Positions 1 to 6,743 are shown, numbered from the stretch's first letter. The stretch is 8,288 nucleotides of DNA from an uncultured Bacillota bacterium (GCA_946629205.1 CAMOXP010000051.1:1-8288), one strand, 5' to 3'. Numbers and translations are program-made. The notes: generated by a model not told the origin, from the sequence alone.

Positions 1-130
1 TCGCGTTGTACTCAGGGTCTCCTCCTGCCTTGGCAGCAACGATGATCTGTCTGCCGTACTTTGTAAACATTGCCGAACGTTTTGAATCCTGTGCAGCTTT
101 TCTGCCTGCGATTGTTCCGTGTCTTCCCAT
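1..130 (-). CDS. YebC/TACO1-family protein, N-terminal fragment (3' end outside window)
   Basis: The visible 43 codons begin MGRHGTIAGRKAAQDSKRSA and continue with a KYGRQIIVAAKAGG-DPEYNA stretch. This matches the basic N-terminal domain of the YebC/PmpR/TACO1 family (compare the usual MAGHSKW...KAAQDAKR...FTK...I..AA..GG.DP..N pattern). Family members are about 240-250 residues, so roughly 200 residues lie off the left edge. The family was long annotated as DNA-binding transcriptional regulators; more recent work on TACO1 and bacterial YebC supports a ribosome-associated role in translating difficult, for example proline-rich, stretches. The ATG at 130 is preceded by a perfect AAGGAGG (plus-strand 138-144) with a 7-nt spacer, which fixes the start. 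The gene has its own candidate promoter and follows the activase gene in the same direction after a 114-nt gap. Family assignment is firm; which subfamily cannot be decided from the fragment. Confidence 0.88.
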   Translation of the reverse strand, partial: MGRHGTIAGRKAAQDSKRSAMFTKYGRQIIVAAKAGGDPEYNA

Positions 131-137
131 AAAGACG

Positions 138-144
138 CCTCCTT
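138..144 (-). promoter_or_regulatory. Ribosome binding site of the YebC-family gene
   Basis: On the minus strand a full AAGGAGG lies 7 nt upstream of the ATG at 130. It is the strongest Shine-Dalgarno sequence in the window and decides the start. Confidence 0.85.
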
Positions 145-168
145 AGTAGTTGTTGATTTCTTGTCTAT

Positions 169-197
169 ATTCTATCCCTTAAACCGAATATCTGCAA
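169..197 (-). promoter_or_regulatory. Candidate sigma-A promoter for the YebC-family gene
   Basis: Minus strand: TTGCAG (192-197), a 17-nt spacer, then TAGAAT (169-174, one mismatch to TATAAT). The -35 box is weak (TTG conserved only), but spacing is optimal and the site sits in the AT-rich part of the gap. The predicted start near 162 would give a leader of about 30 nt containing the AAGGAGG. This suggests the gene can be transcribed independently of the activase gene upstream. Confidence 0.45.
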
Positions 198-215
198 GTA
201 ATTTATGATCGCCCG

Positions 216-300
216 TGATGATGACAGGCACAGAAGCACACGCATTATTGATCTGCTTGCTCTGATTTGCGCAGATTCTTGTGTGCTGTCGTCATCATCA
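216..300. repeat. Nested inverted repeat over the 3' end of the activase gene
   Basis: Three arm pairs are nested: TGATGATGAC (216-225) with GTCATCATCA (291-300), GCACAC (236-241) with GTGTGC (281-286), and ATCTGC (251-256) with GCAGAT (271-276). All are perfect. Together they would fold the last codons, the stop (245-247) and the first 30 nt of 3' untranslated RNA of the activase mRNA into one long interrupted hairpin. No U-run follows, so it is not a standard intrinsic terminator; a 3'-end stabilising structure is possible. Confidence 0.5.
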
Positions 301-3300
301 GCTTGATGCGGTTCAGCTGGTTAACGTGGGACGCGCCCGGGTCAAAGTCTATGGCAACGATGTTGGCCTTTGGGCTGAACTTGCGCATGGCCTTCATCAT
401 GCCTTTGCCGGTAACATGGTTCGGCAAACATGCGAAGGGCTGCAGGCACGCGATGTTCTCGACGCCGTGTTCGATGAGTTCCACCATCTCGCCTGTGAGC
501 AGCCAGCCCTCGCCGCACTGGTTGCCAAGGGAAATGACCTGCTGGGCGGATCTGGCGGTCTCTTCGATGTGAGCCGGTTCCTCGAAGCGTTTGGACTCTC
601 TGAGCGCGACTCTCATAGGCTTTCTGATCTTCTCCAAAAGCGCGATGGCTGCTTTGTTGCCCTTCATCTGCATGTACGTTCCGGACAGGTGCTCATAGTT
701 GAACTCCTTGTTGTGCATGCCGTACAGGATGAAGTCCAGCAGATCGAGCACGACTGCCTCGCCGCCTTCCTCTTCGATGACGCCGACGATGTCATTGTTG
801 GCTGTCGGGTGGTACTTGACCAGGATCTCGCCTACGACGCCGACCTTCGGCTTTTTGATATCGCGCAAAGGCAGTTCATCAAAGTCCATGCAGATGCCTT
901 TGCAGTTCTTCTTGAATTCATCCCAATTGCCGTTCCGGCAGTTTTCCATGGCGATCTCATTCCACTTTTCATAGAGCGCGTTGGCGCTGCCCTTCTCGAC
1001 TTCGTAGGGCCGTGTCGCGTAGAGCACTCTCATGAACAGATCTCCGTAGACGACTGCCATCATGCCCTTCTTGATCAGTTTCCAGTCCAGAAGGTTGAAT
1101 CCCGGGTTCTTCTCCAGTCCGGCCATGTTGACCGAGATAATCGGGATCTGCGGCATATCCAGGTCTTTCAGGGCTTTGCGCAGAAGCGATACGTAGTTGG
1201 AAGCCCTGCACTGACCGCCTGTCTGGGACATGAAAATCGCTGTATGGTCCAGATCATACTCGCCGGACTTCAGCGCCGCAATGGTCTGTCCCACCGTAAC
1301 GATGGTCGGGTAGCAGGCGTCGTTGTTGACGTACTTCAGACCTTCATCGACAGCGTGCACGCTGACTGGCGGAAGCTGCTTGGCGTTGTAGCCGCAGGAT
1401 CTCATCATCGCTTCTACCAGATTCCAGTGGATCGGCGACATCTGCGGCATCATGATGGTGTAGTTGCTGTCACGCATCTCCTTGGTGAAGAACGGACGCT
1501 CATAGGCCGTATTGTCCGGTTTCGCCTTGACTTCATTCTTCTCACGCTCCGACATGGCTGCGCGCAGAGAACGGATACGGATCTTGGCAGCACCCAGATT
1601 CGATCCTTCGTCGATTTTCAGCACTGTATAAAGCTTGTTGTTCTTATGGCATATCTCCTGCACCTGATCGGTCGTGACTGCGTCAAGACCGCATCCGAAG
1701 GAGTTCAACTGGATCAGTTCAATATCGTTTCTTGTTCCGGCGAATACGGCCGCCCGGTACATTCTGGAGTGATACATCCACTGGTCAAGGACGCGGATCG
1801 GACGTTCCAGTTTCGCCTTGTGGGCAATGGAATCTTCTGTCAGAACGATCATGCCGAAGGAGTTGATCATCTTATCAAGTCCATGGTTGATCTCCGGATC
1901 CACATGATACGGACGTCCTGCCAGGATAATGCTCTTGACGCCGTGTTCCTCCGCGTATGCGAGAGCCTGCTCGCCGGCCTGCCTCATATCCTCATGGAAG
2001 CTTTCGTCTTCCCGCCGCGCTTCTCTTACCGCGTGGCGGATCTCCTGCTTTGTGATGCCTTTGCTCTTCAGAACATCGGTAAGTTCATCGATCAGGTATT
2101 TATCGTTGTCATACGGAAGGAACGGATGCATGAATTCGATTCCGTTCTCTTCGATGACCTCATCCATGTTGTTGGCGATGACCTCGGGGTACGTGGCCAC
2201 GATCGGGCAGTTGTAGTGATTCGGCTGCTTCGGATCCTCTACTCGTTCATAGTTGATGCTCGGGTAGAAGATGAATTTCTGTCCGTGCTCCGCCAGCCAC
2301 TTGATGTGCCCGTGGACGATCTTCGCCGGATAGCACGCTGTGTCGGAAGAAATCGTATCCATTCCCAGTTCATAGATGGACTTGCGGGACTGCGGCGAGA
2401 GAATGACTCTGTAGCCGAGCTTCGTCCAGAAGGTAAACCAGAACGGATAGTTCTCATACATGTTCAGGACGCGCGGGATACCCACTTCGCCCCGGGGAGC
2501 ATCCTCTGTATTGAGCGGCTCATATTGGAACAGTCTCTTGAATTTGTACTCATACAGGTTCGGGAGCTCACTGTGGGTCGCTTCCGTTTTGCCTTCTCCC
2601 TTTTCGCAGCGGTTTCCGGTGATCAGACGGCTGCCGTCCGCGAATTTATTGACGGTCAGCAGACAGTTGTTCTCACACCGTTTGCACCTCGTTGTAGATG
2701 TCTCTACTTCGAAGTCGTCCAATTCATCTCTCTTGAGAAGCGTAGATTCTCCGCCCTTGTAATTGCTCCGCGCGATAAGGGCTGCGCCGAATGCTCCCAT
2801 CAGTCCGGAAATGTCCGGACGCACGACATCCTTACCCAGGATCTTCTCAATGGAGCGGAGCACGGCTTCGTTCAGGAACGTGCCGCCCTGCACGACGACC
2901 TTCTCCCCTGCGTCCTCCGGATTTCTGAGCTTGATGACCTTGTACAGGGCGTTCTTGATGACGGAATAAGACAGTCCGGCGGAGATATCTCCGATGGTCG
3001 CGCCTTCCTTCTGGGCCTGCTTGACCTTGGAGTTCATGAAGACCGTGCACCGTGTGCCCAGATCGACCGGGCCTTCTGCGAACAGCGCTTCCTGCGCAAA
3101 ATCCGGAACGCTCATCTGTACCGACTTGGCATAGGTCTCGATGAATGATCCGCAGCCTGAGGAGCACGCCTCGTTGAGCATGATATCGTAGATAGCATTG
3201 TCCTGTATCTTCATGCACTTCATATCCTGCCCGCCGATGTCCAGAATGAACTCAACGCCCGGGAGGAATTCTTCCGCGCCCTTATAGTGGGCCATGGTCT

Positions 3301-4486
3301 CGATCTCACCCATGTCGCATTTGAACGCCGCCTTGATCAGATTCTCGCCGTATCCTGTGACCGCCGTGCCGCCGATGTAGCAGCCTTCCGGCATCTTGTC
3401 ATATACGTCCTTAAGCATTTCGATGATCGGCGCGATCGGCTTGCCACGGTTGCTCCTGTAGAAGGTGTATAAAACATTTTTATCATCGTCGATGACGATG
3501 GATTTTGTCGTTGTGGAACCAGCGTCGATGCCCAGGAACAGTCTGCCCTTCGCTTCTTCGAACGGCTTGCGCTTGACCTTCGCCTTGTCATGGCGTTCCT
3601 TGAACTCGTCATATTCCTGCTGGTTTTTGAACAGAGGCTCGATGCGCGCCGTGTCGCTGAGCTCGCTCTGATCGGCGTTAGCCAGTCTGTTCATGATATC
3701 TCCCAGACTTGTTTCTTCCTTCTCGCCTGCCAGCAGCGCTGCGCCGACAGCAACGAAGAGCTTGCCGTCTTCCGGGATGATGACTTCGTCCGGTTTCAGC
3801 TTCAGCGTCTCGATAAATCTTTCCCTGAGCTCCGGCAGGAAGCTGAGCGGTCCGCCGAGGAAGGCGACCTTCCCCCTGATCGGATGCCCGCAGGCCAGTC
3901 CTGAAATGGTCTGGTCCACGACTGCCTGGAAAATGGATGCTGCCAGGTTCTCGATCTTCGCGCCGTCGTTGATCAGCGGCTGGATATCCGTCTTGGCGAA
4001 TACGCCGCATCTGGCCGCGATCGGGTAGATCAGCGTGTGCTTCTTGGACGCTTCATTCAGTCCGTCTGCGTCCGTATTGAGCAGCACCGCCATCTGGTCG
4101 ATAAACGCGCCCGTGCCGCCGGCGCAGGTTCCGTTCATTCTCTGTTCGATGGTCTGGCCATAGAACGTGATCTTGGCGTCCTCTCCGCCGAGCTCGATGG
4201 CTGTATCCGTTTCCGGGATCAGCGTCTGCACGGCCTTGCTGCAGGAGATTACCTCCTGTTCGAACGGCACCTTGATAAGCTTGGCAATGCTGAGACCGCC
4301 TGAACCGGTGATGACCGCCTGAATGGTCTTATCGCCGAATTCCTCATGTGCCTCTTTGATCAGTTCCTGTACCTTCAGGAACGCATTGGACATATGCCGC
4401 TCATATCTGCTGTAAATGATATTGTTCTCCTCGTCGAGGAAAACCAGTTTTACTGTAGTTGATCCTACATCGATTCCTAATCTCAT
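245..4486 (-). CDS. Fused two-activase/two-dehydratase-half protein (2-hydroxyacyl-CoA dehydratase activase family, DUF2229-containing)
   Basis: A 1413-residue, presumably cytoplasmic iron-sulfur ATPase. Residues 1-255 form a first BadF/BadG/BcrA/BcrD-type domain: phosphate loop GIDVGSTTVK (4-13), ELGGEDAK (98-105), and cluster cysteines Cys121 (GTCAGGTG) and Cys160 (ARCGVF). Residues 315-573 form a second: GIDAGSTTTK (319-328), DIGGQDMK (416-423), Cys441 (ACSSGCG) and Cys480 (TRCTVF). A linker with Cys601, 604, 608 and 627 leads to a DUF2229-like half (about 670-980; Cys718 in TACYP, Cys760, Cys932) and a related C-terminal half (about 1005-1400; Cys1058 in DACYP, Cys1093, Cys1324, Cys1347, Cys1353). 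Known activases use ATP hydrolysis to push electrons to a low-potential cluster on dehydratase or double-cubane partners; here both parts are in one chain. The natural substrate of these fused proteins is not established to my knowledge. The ATG at 4486 is preceded by AGGA with a 9-nt spacer. No frameshift is seen. Confidence 0.9.
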   Translation of the reverse strand: MRLGIDVGSTTVKLVFLDEENNIIYSRYERHMSNAFLKVQELIKEAHEEFGDKTIQAVITGSGGLSIAKLIKVPFEQEVISCSKAVQTLIPETDTAIELGGEDAKITFYGQTIEQRMNGTCAGGTGAFIDQMAVLLNTDADGLNEASKKHTLIYPIAARCGVFAKTDIQPLINDGAKIENLAASIFQAVVDQTISGLACGHPIRGKVAFLGGPLSFLPELRERFIETLKLKPDEVIIPEDGKLFVAVGAALLAGEKEETSLGDIMNRLANADQSELSDTARIEPLFKNQQEYDEFKERHDKAKVKRKPFEEAKGRLFLGIDAGSTTTKSIVIDDDKNVLYTFYRSNRGKPIAPIIEMLKDVYDKMPEGCYIGGTAVTGYGENLIKAAFKCDMGEIETMAHYKGAEEFLPGVEFILDIGGQDMKCMKIQDNAIYDIMLNEACSSGCGSFIETYAKSVQMSVPDFAQEALFAEGPVDLGTRCTVFMNSKVKQAQKEGATIGDISAGLSYSVIKNALYKVIKLRNPEDAGEKVVVQGGTFLNEAVLRSIEKILGKDVVRPDISGLMGAFGAALIARSNYKGGESTLLKRDELDDFEVETSTTRCKRCENNCLLTVNKFADGSRLITGNRCEKGEGKTEATHSELPNLYEYKFKRLFQYEPLNTEDAPRGEVGIPRVLNMYENYPFWFTFWTKLGYRVILSPQSRKSIYELGMDTISSDTACYPAKIVHGHIKWLAEHGQKFIFYPSINYERVEDPKQPNHYNCPIVATYPEVIANNMDEVIEENGIEFMHPFLPYDNDKYLIDELTDVLKSKGITKQEIRHAVREARREDESFHEDMRQAGEQALAYAEEHGVKSIILAGRPYHVDPEINHGLDKMINSFGMIVLTEDSIAHKAKLERPIRVLDQWMYHSRMYRAAVFAGTRNDIELIQLNSFGCGLDAVTTDQVQEICHKNNKLYTVLKIDEGSNLGAAKIRIRSLRAAMSEREKNEVKAKPDNTAYERPFFTKEMRDSNYTIMMPQMSPIHWNLVEAMMRSCGYNAKQLPPVSVHAVDEGLKYVNNDACYPTIVTVGQTIAALKSGEYDLDHTAIFMSQTGGQCRASNYVSLLRKALKDLDMPQIPIISVNMAGLEKNPGFNLLDWKLIKKGMMAVVYGDLFMRVLYATRPYEVEKGSANALYEKWNEIAMENCRNGNWDEFKKNCKGICMDFDELPLRDIKKPKVGVVGEILVKYHPTANNDIVGVIEEEGGEAVVLDLLDFILYGMHNKEFNYEHLSGTYMQMKGNKAAIALLEKIRKPMRVALRESKRFEEPAHIEETARSAQQVISLGNQCGEGWLLTGEMVELIEHGVENIACLQPFACLPNHVTGKGMMKAMRKFSPKANIVAIDFDPGASHVNQLNRIKLMMTTAHKNLRKSEQADQ

Positions 4487-4511
4487 AAAAACCCGTCCTA
4501 TATATTATTAC

Positions 4512-4525
4512 TACATATATATGTA
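4512..4525. repeat. 14-bp perfect palindrome in the activase 5' leader
   Basis: TACATATATATGTA is a perfect 14-bp dyad, 26 bp upstream of the activase ATG and downstream of its candidate promoter, so it would lie in the leader RNA or act as a downstream operator. It is pure alternating purine-pyrimidine AT-type sequence, so it could also be a low-complexity accident. Confidence 0.45.
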
Positions 4526-4550
4526 TTCAAAAGCGATAACAAAAAACTAA

Positions 4551-4563
4551 GGTATATTATACC
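4551..4563. promoter_or_regulatory. Operator-like dyad over the activase -10 box
   Basis: GGTATA (4551-4556) and TATACC (4558-4563) flank a single central T, a perfect 6+6 dyad that covers the predicted minus-strand -10 box (4556-4561). A protein bound here would block polymerase. The dyad itself is seen; the operator function is inferred from its position. Confidence 0.4.
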
Positions 4564-4583
4564 CCAAAAAATACTGTATGCAA
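4556..4583 (-). promoter_or_regulatory. Candidate promoter of the activase gene
   Basis: Minus strand: TTGCAT (4578-4583), a 16-nt spacer, then a perfect TATAAT (4556-4561). The predicted start near 4549 gives a leader of about 60 nt. A second, weaker possibility nearer the gene is TTGAAT followed 17 nt later by TAATAT. Confidence 0.55.
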
Positions 4584-4587
4584 TAAG

Positions 4588-4621
4588 GCTTTTGTAAAAA
4601 CTTAAGGATGCTTTTGCAAAA
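4588..4621. repeat. Direct repeat GCTTTTGYAAAA, 22-bp period, between the divergent promoters
   Basis: GCTTTTGTAAAA (4588-4599) and GCTTTTGCAAAA (4610-4621) match at 11 of 12 positions and start 22 bp apart, about two helical turns. Each core is palindromic or nearly so (TTTTGCAAAA at 4612-4621 is perfect). The pair lies between the two divergent -35 boxes, and the second copy covers the -35 box of the plus-strand gene. This is a plausible shared operator pair; no regulator is encoded in the window. Confidence 0.5.
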
Positions 4622-4642
4622 TCCTATTACATAAAATATAAT
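4614..4642 (+). promoter_or_regulatory. Promoter of the cysteine-cluster gene, predicted leaderless
   Basis: TTGCAA (4614-4619), a 17-nt spacer and a perfect TATAAT (4637-4642). The usual distance from the -10 box puts +1 at about 4649, the A of the start codon. There is no usable Shine-Dalgarno: the only purine run, AAGG, is one base from the ATG. Confidence 0.65.
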
Positions 4643-4648
4643 CAAGGT

Positions 4649-5251
4649 ATGAAGAGTACGATCACAAAAACAACCTATCAGGCGATCTACCGCCTGTTGG
4701 ACAGGGTCTCCCCTGTCGACTTTGACTGCGGCATTCTGTGCGGCGCAGCGTGCTGCCTTTGCGACTACGCGCCGGAGGATATCGAATACCATGCGGCTGG
4801 CGACGAGAACGCCGACAAATACATGGGGCTGATGCTTCTGCCCGGCGAGGAAAAGGTCTTTGACGAATCTGATGAAGACTGGATCGAATGGGGATCGCTC
4901 CTTGCGGAGGAATACGATTACCCGGACAGCTGGCACGGCCGCGTGCCCTTTATCCAGTGCCGCACGGCCCCGCTCTGCAAAAGAAATAAGCGGCCCATCC
5001 AGTGCCGCACATTTCCTCTGTCCCCGCACATCGACGAGGACGGTATCTTTCATATCATTGTCTGCGCGGACGATCTGCCCTACGAGTGCCCGCTCGTCTC
5101 CGATTACAGCAGACTGAATGATGATTTTATCAAAGCTACATACACCTGTTGGAAGCATCTGATCTCTGATCCGAAGATCCTCGATCTTGTCCTCATGGAT
5201 TCAGATGACAGGATCTATGATCAGAAACCGCTTGTGTATCTTTATCCCTGA
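4649..5251 (+). CDS. YkgJ-like cysteine-cluster protein, putative metal or Fe-S binding
   Basis: The 200-residue product has 11 cysteines: 27, 31, 35, 36, 38, 104, 110, 119, 139, 147 and 167. The N-terminal DCGILCGAACCLC cluster plus KRPIQCRTFPL (115-124) resemble the CxxCxxCC ... RPxxCRxFP layout of the YkgJ family, annotated as putative zinc- or iron-chelating proteins. There is no signal peptide or membrane segment, so it is probably cytoplasmic. The ATG at 4649 is chosen because the cluster begins at residue 27 and no later start has a ribosome binding site. It is transcribed away from the activase gene across a shared 162-bp gap and overlaps the convergent MATE gene by 10 bp. The biochemical role is unknown; a link to iron-sulfur handling for the activase is inference from position and cysteine content. 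Confidence 0.7.
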   Translation: MKSTITKTTYQAIYRLLDRVSPVDFDCGILCGAACCLCDYAPEDIEYHAAGDENADKYMGLMLLPGEEKVFDESDEDWIEWGSLLAEEYDYPDSWHGRVPFIQCRTAPLCKRNKRPIQCRTFPLSPHIDEDGIFHIIVCADDLPYECPLVSDYSRLNDDFIKATYTCWKHLISDPKILDLVLMDSDDRIYDQKPLVYLYP

Positions 5252-6609
5252 TCCGCCGGTTCCCCGAGGTGCTTGAGGTCCTTCTTATAGAGCCATACGA
5301 AGGCGATGACCAGATACGCCGTACCCAGGATCTCCGCCAGCGGGAAAGACCACCATACGGCGTTGAGCCCGAACAGTTTGCCGAGAATATACGCGATCGG
5401 AAGGATCCCGATCAGCTGACGGATCATGGAACTCCATAAGCTGAGGAATCCGTGTCCGGTCCCCTGGAATACAGACGATGTCATGATGCCGTAGGACGCC
5501 GGCAGGAAGCACCAGCTGACTGCTCTCAGAGCAGGAACGCCGATATCGAACATATCCTGATTGCCCTGTGCATTGAATGCGCCGAGGATCTCATGCGGGA
5601 ACAGCTGGAACACGATCAGCCCTGCCGCCATGATCGAAAATGCGAATATGAATCCCTTCTTGTAGGCTTCCATCAGCCTCTTTTTGTTTTTGGCGCCGTA
5701 ATTGAAGCCGAGGATCGGCAGTACGCCCTGGTTCAGACCGAAGACCGGCATGAAGATAAAGGACTGGAGTCTGCCGTATACACCCATGACCGCAACTGCC
5801 GTCTCTGTAAAAGAGCGCAGAATCATATTCATCCCGAACTGCATGACCGATGCGATGCACTGCATGAGGATGGCCGGCAGTCCGACGGCATAGATGTCCT
5901 TGACAATCGATCCCTGCCACTTGTAGCCGCGCAGCTTCACTTTGACCGGATGCTTGCGGCCAAAGAGCATGTACTGCCCCAGACACATAGAGAAGAACTG
6001 CCCTGTGATCGTTGCCACGGCAGCTCCCGCAACGCCCATTTCCGGGAACGGTCCGAGACCGAAGATCAGAATCGGGTCCAGGGCAATGTTGAACAAGCCT
6101 CCCAGAATACTGCAGAACATCGGCAATATCATGTTGCCGGTCGCCTGGATGATCTTCTCGGAAAACACCTGCACAAATACGAAAAGCGAGCCTACCATGA
6201 CGATAGTCATGTACTTGGTTCCCTCATCCAGGATGTATGTCGTGTCCGTCATCACTTCCAGGATCGGACGTGACAGGAATAAGCCTATAAGCGCAAAGGC
6301 AGCCCAGTTGAAGAACGCCAGCCGGTAACCGTGGCTGGCAGCCAGATTGGCCTCTTCGAACATTCGCGCACCCAGCCTTCTGGAAATCAGGGAATTGATG
6401 CCCACGCCCGTTCCGATGGCGCAGGACATCTGCACCATCTGCACCGGGAAGATATAAGTGATCGCAGCAAGCGCTTCTTCTCCCAGGCGCGCGACAAAGA
6501 AGCTGTCAACGATGTTGTACAGCGCCAGGATCATCATGGACAGTATTGCCGGCCACGACATATTCAGTATTAATCTGCCAACGGGCATCGTGCCCATCTT
6601 GTTCTGCAT
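5242..6609 (-). CDS. MATE-family multidrug/cation antiporter
   Basis: A 455-residue integral membrane protein with about 12 hydrophobic segments, the usual MATE length. Family signs include the N-terminal MPVGRLILNMSWPAILSM (8-25), YNIVDSFFVARLG (31-43), the LDPILIFGLG...MGVAGAAVATITGQ block (177-204) and, in the second half, NQGVLPILGFNYGAKNKKR (293-311). MATE proteins export cationic drugs or metabolites using H+ or Na+ gradients; the substrate cannot be read from sequence. The ATG at 6609 is preferred over an in-frame TTG at 6660 because GAGGTG lies 6 nt upstream of the ATG, and the TTG lies in the predicted -35 region. The gene has its own promoter next to an unusual inverted-repeat module, which suggests specific control. 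Its last 10 bp overlap the convergent cysteine-cluster gene. Confidence 0.92.
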   Translation of the reverse strand: MQNKMGTMPVGRLILNMSWPAILSMMILALYNIVDSFFVARLGEEALAAITYIFPVQMVQMSCAIGTGVGINSLISRRLGARMFEEANLAASHGYRLAFFNWAAFALIGLFLSRPILEVMTDTTYILDEGTKYMTIVMVGSLFVFVQVFSEKIIQATGNMILPMFCSILGGLFNIALDPILIFGLGPFPEMGVAGAAVATITGQFFSMCLGQYMLFGRKHPVKVKLRGYKWQGSIVKDIYAVGLPAILMQCIASVMQFGMNMILRSFTETAVAVMGVYGRLQSFIFMPVFGLNQGVLPILGFNYGAKNKKRLMEAYKKGFIFAFSIMAAGLIVFQLFPHEILGAFNAQGNQDMFDIGVPALRAVSWCFLPASYGIMTSSVFQGTGHGFLSLWSSMIRQLIGILPIAYILGKLFGLNAVWWSFPLAEILGTAYLVIAFVWLYKKDLKHLGEPADQG

Positions 6610-6631
6610 ATATTTCACCTCAACAAAGGGT

Positions 6632-6660
6632 ATTCTAACATATTGATTTTCGATAGGCAA
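6632..6660 (-). promoter_or_regulatory. Promoter of the MATE gene, extended -10
   Basis: Minus strand: TTGCCT (6655-6660), a 17-nt spacer, then TAGAAT (6632-6637) preceded by TGT, an extended -10. The predicted start near 6625 gives a short leader with GAGGTG. The -35 box abuts the CTATCAC arm of module 1. A 5-bp dyad, GATAG (6652-6656) and CTATC (6664-6668), also spans the -35. Confidence 0.6.
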
Positions 6661-6706
6661 AAACTATCACGAATCAATGATCAAACTACCAGAAAGTGAT
6701 AGTTTT
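6660..6706. repeat. Inverted-repeat module 1, MATE-proximal
   Basis: AAAACTATCAC (6660-6670) and GTGATAGTTTT (6696-6706) are perfect 11-bp arms around exactly 25 nt. One base overlaps the predicted MATE -35 box. The same architecture recurs twice further upstream of MATE. As RNA from either strand it would be a low-GC hairpin with a U-rich end; as DNA it is a pair of half-sites 31 bp apart, about three helical turns. Confidence 0.8.
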
Positions 6707-6743
6707 CACAGGAAAACGGAGTTCACAGGGTTCCACATTCAAA

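Noticed and set aside
281..3148. 955-codon open frame on the plus strand opposite the activase gene
   Set aside because: It has no ribosome binding site and no recognisable domain, and its composition mirrors the antisense of a GC-rich gene that rarely uses codons reading as stops on the other strand. The minus-strand protein has full family motifs throughout.
4547..5158. 203-codon minus-strand frame opposite the cysteine-cluster gene
   Set aside because: No family motifs and no ribosome binding site. The plus-strand frame has a consensus promoter and an organised cysteine pattern.
5452..6273. 273-codon plus-strand frame inside the MATE gene
   Set aside because: Its charged, His/Arg-rich composition is typical of the antisense of a hydrophobic membrane protein; no motif or start signal is seen.
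6610..6660. In-frame TTG start adding 17 residues to the MATE protein
   Set aside because: It has no Shine-Dalgarno and lies within the predicted promoter. The ATG at 6609 has GAGGTG at proper spacing and gives a normal MATE N-terminus.
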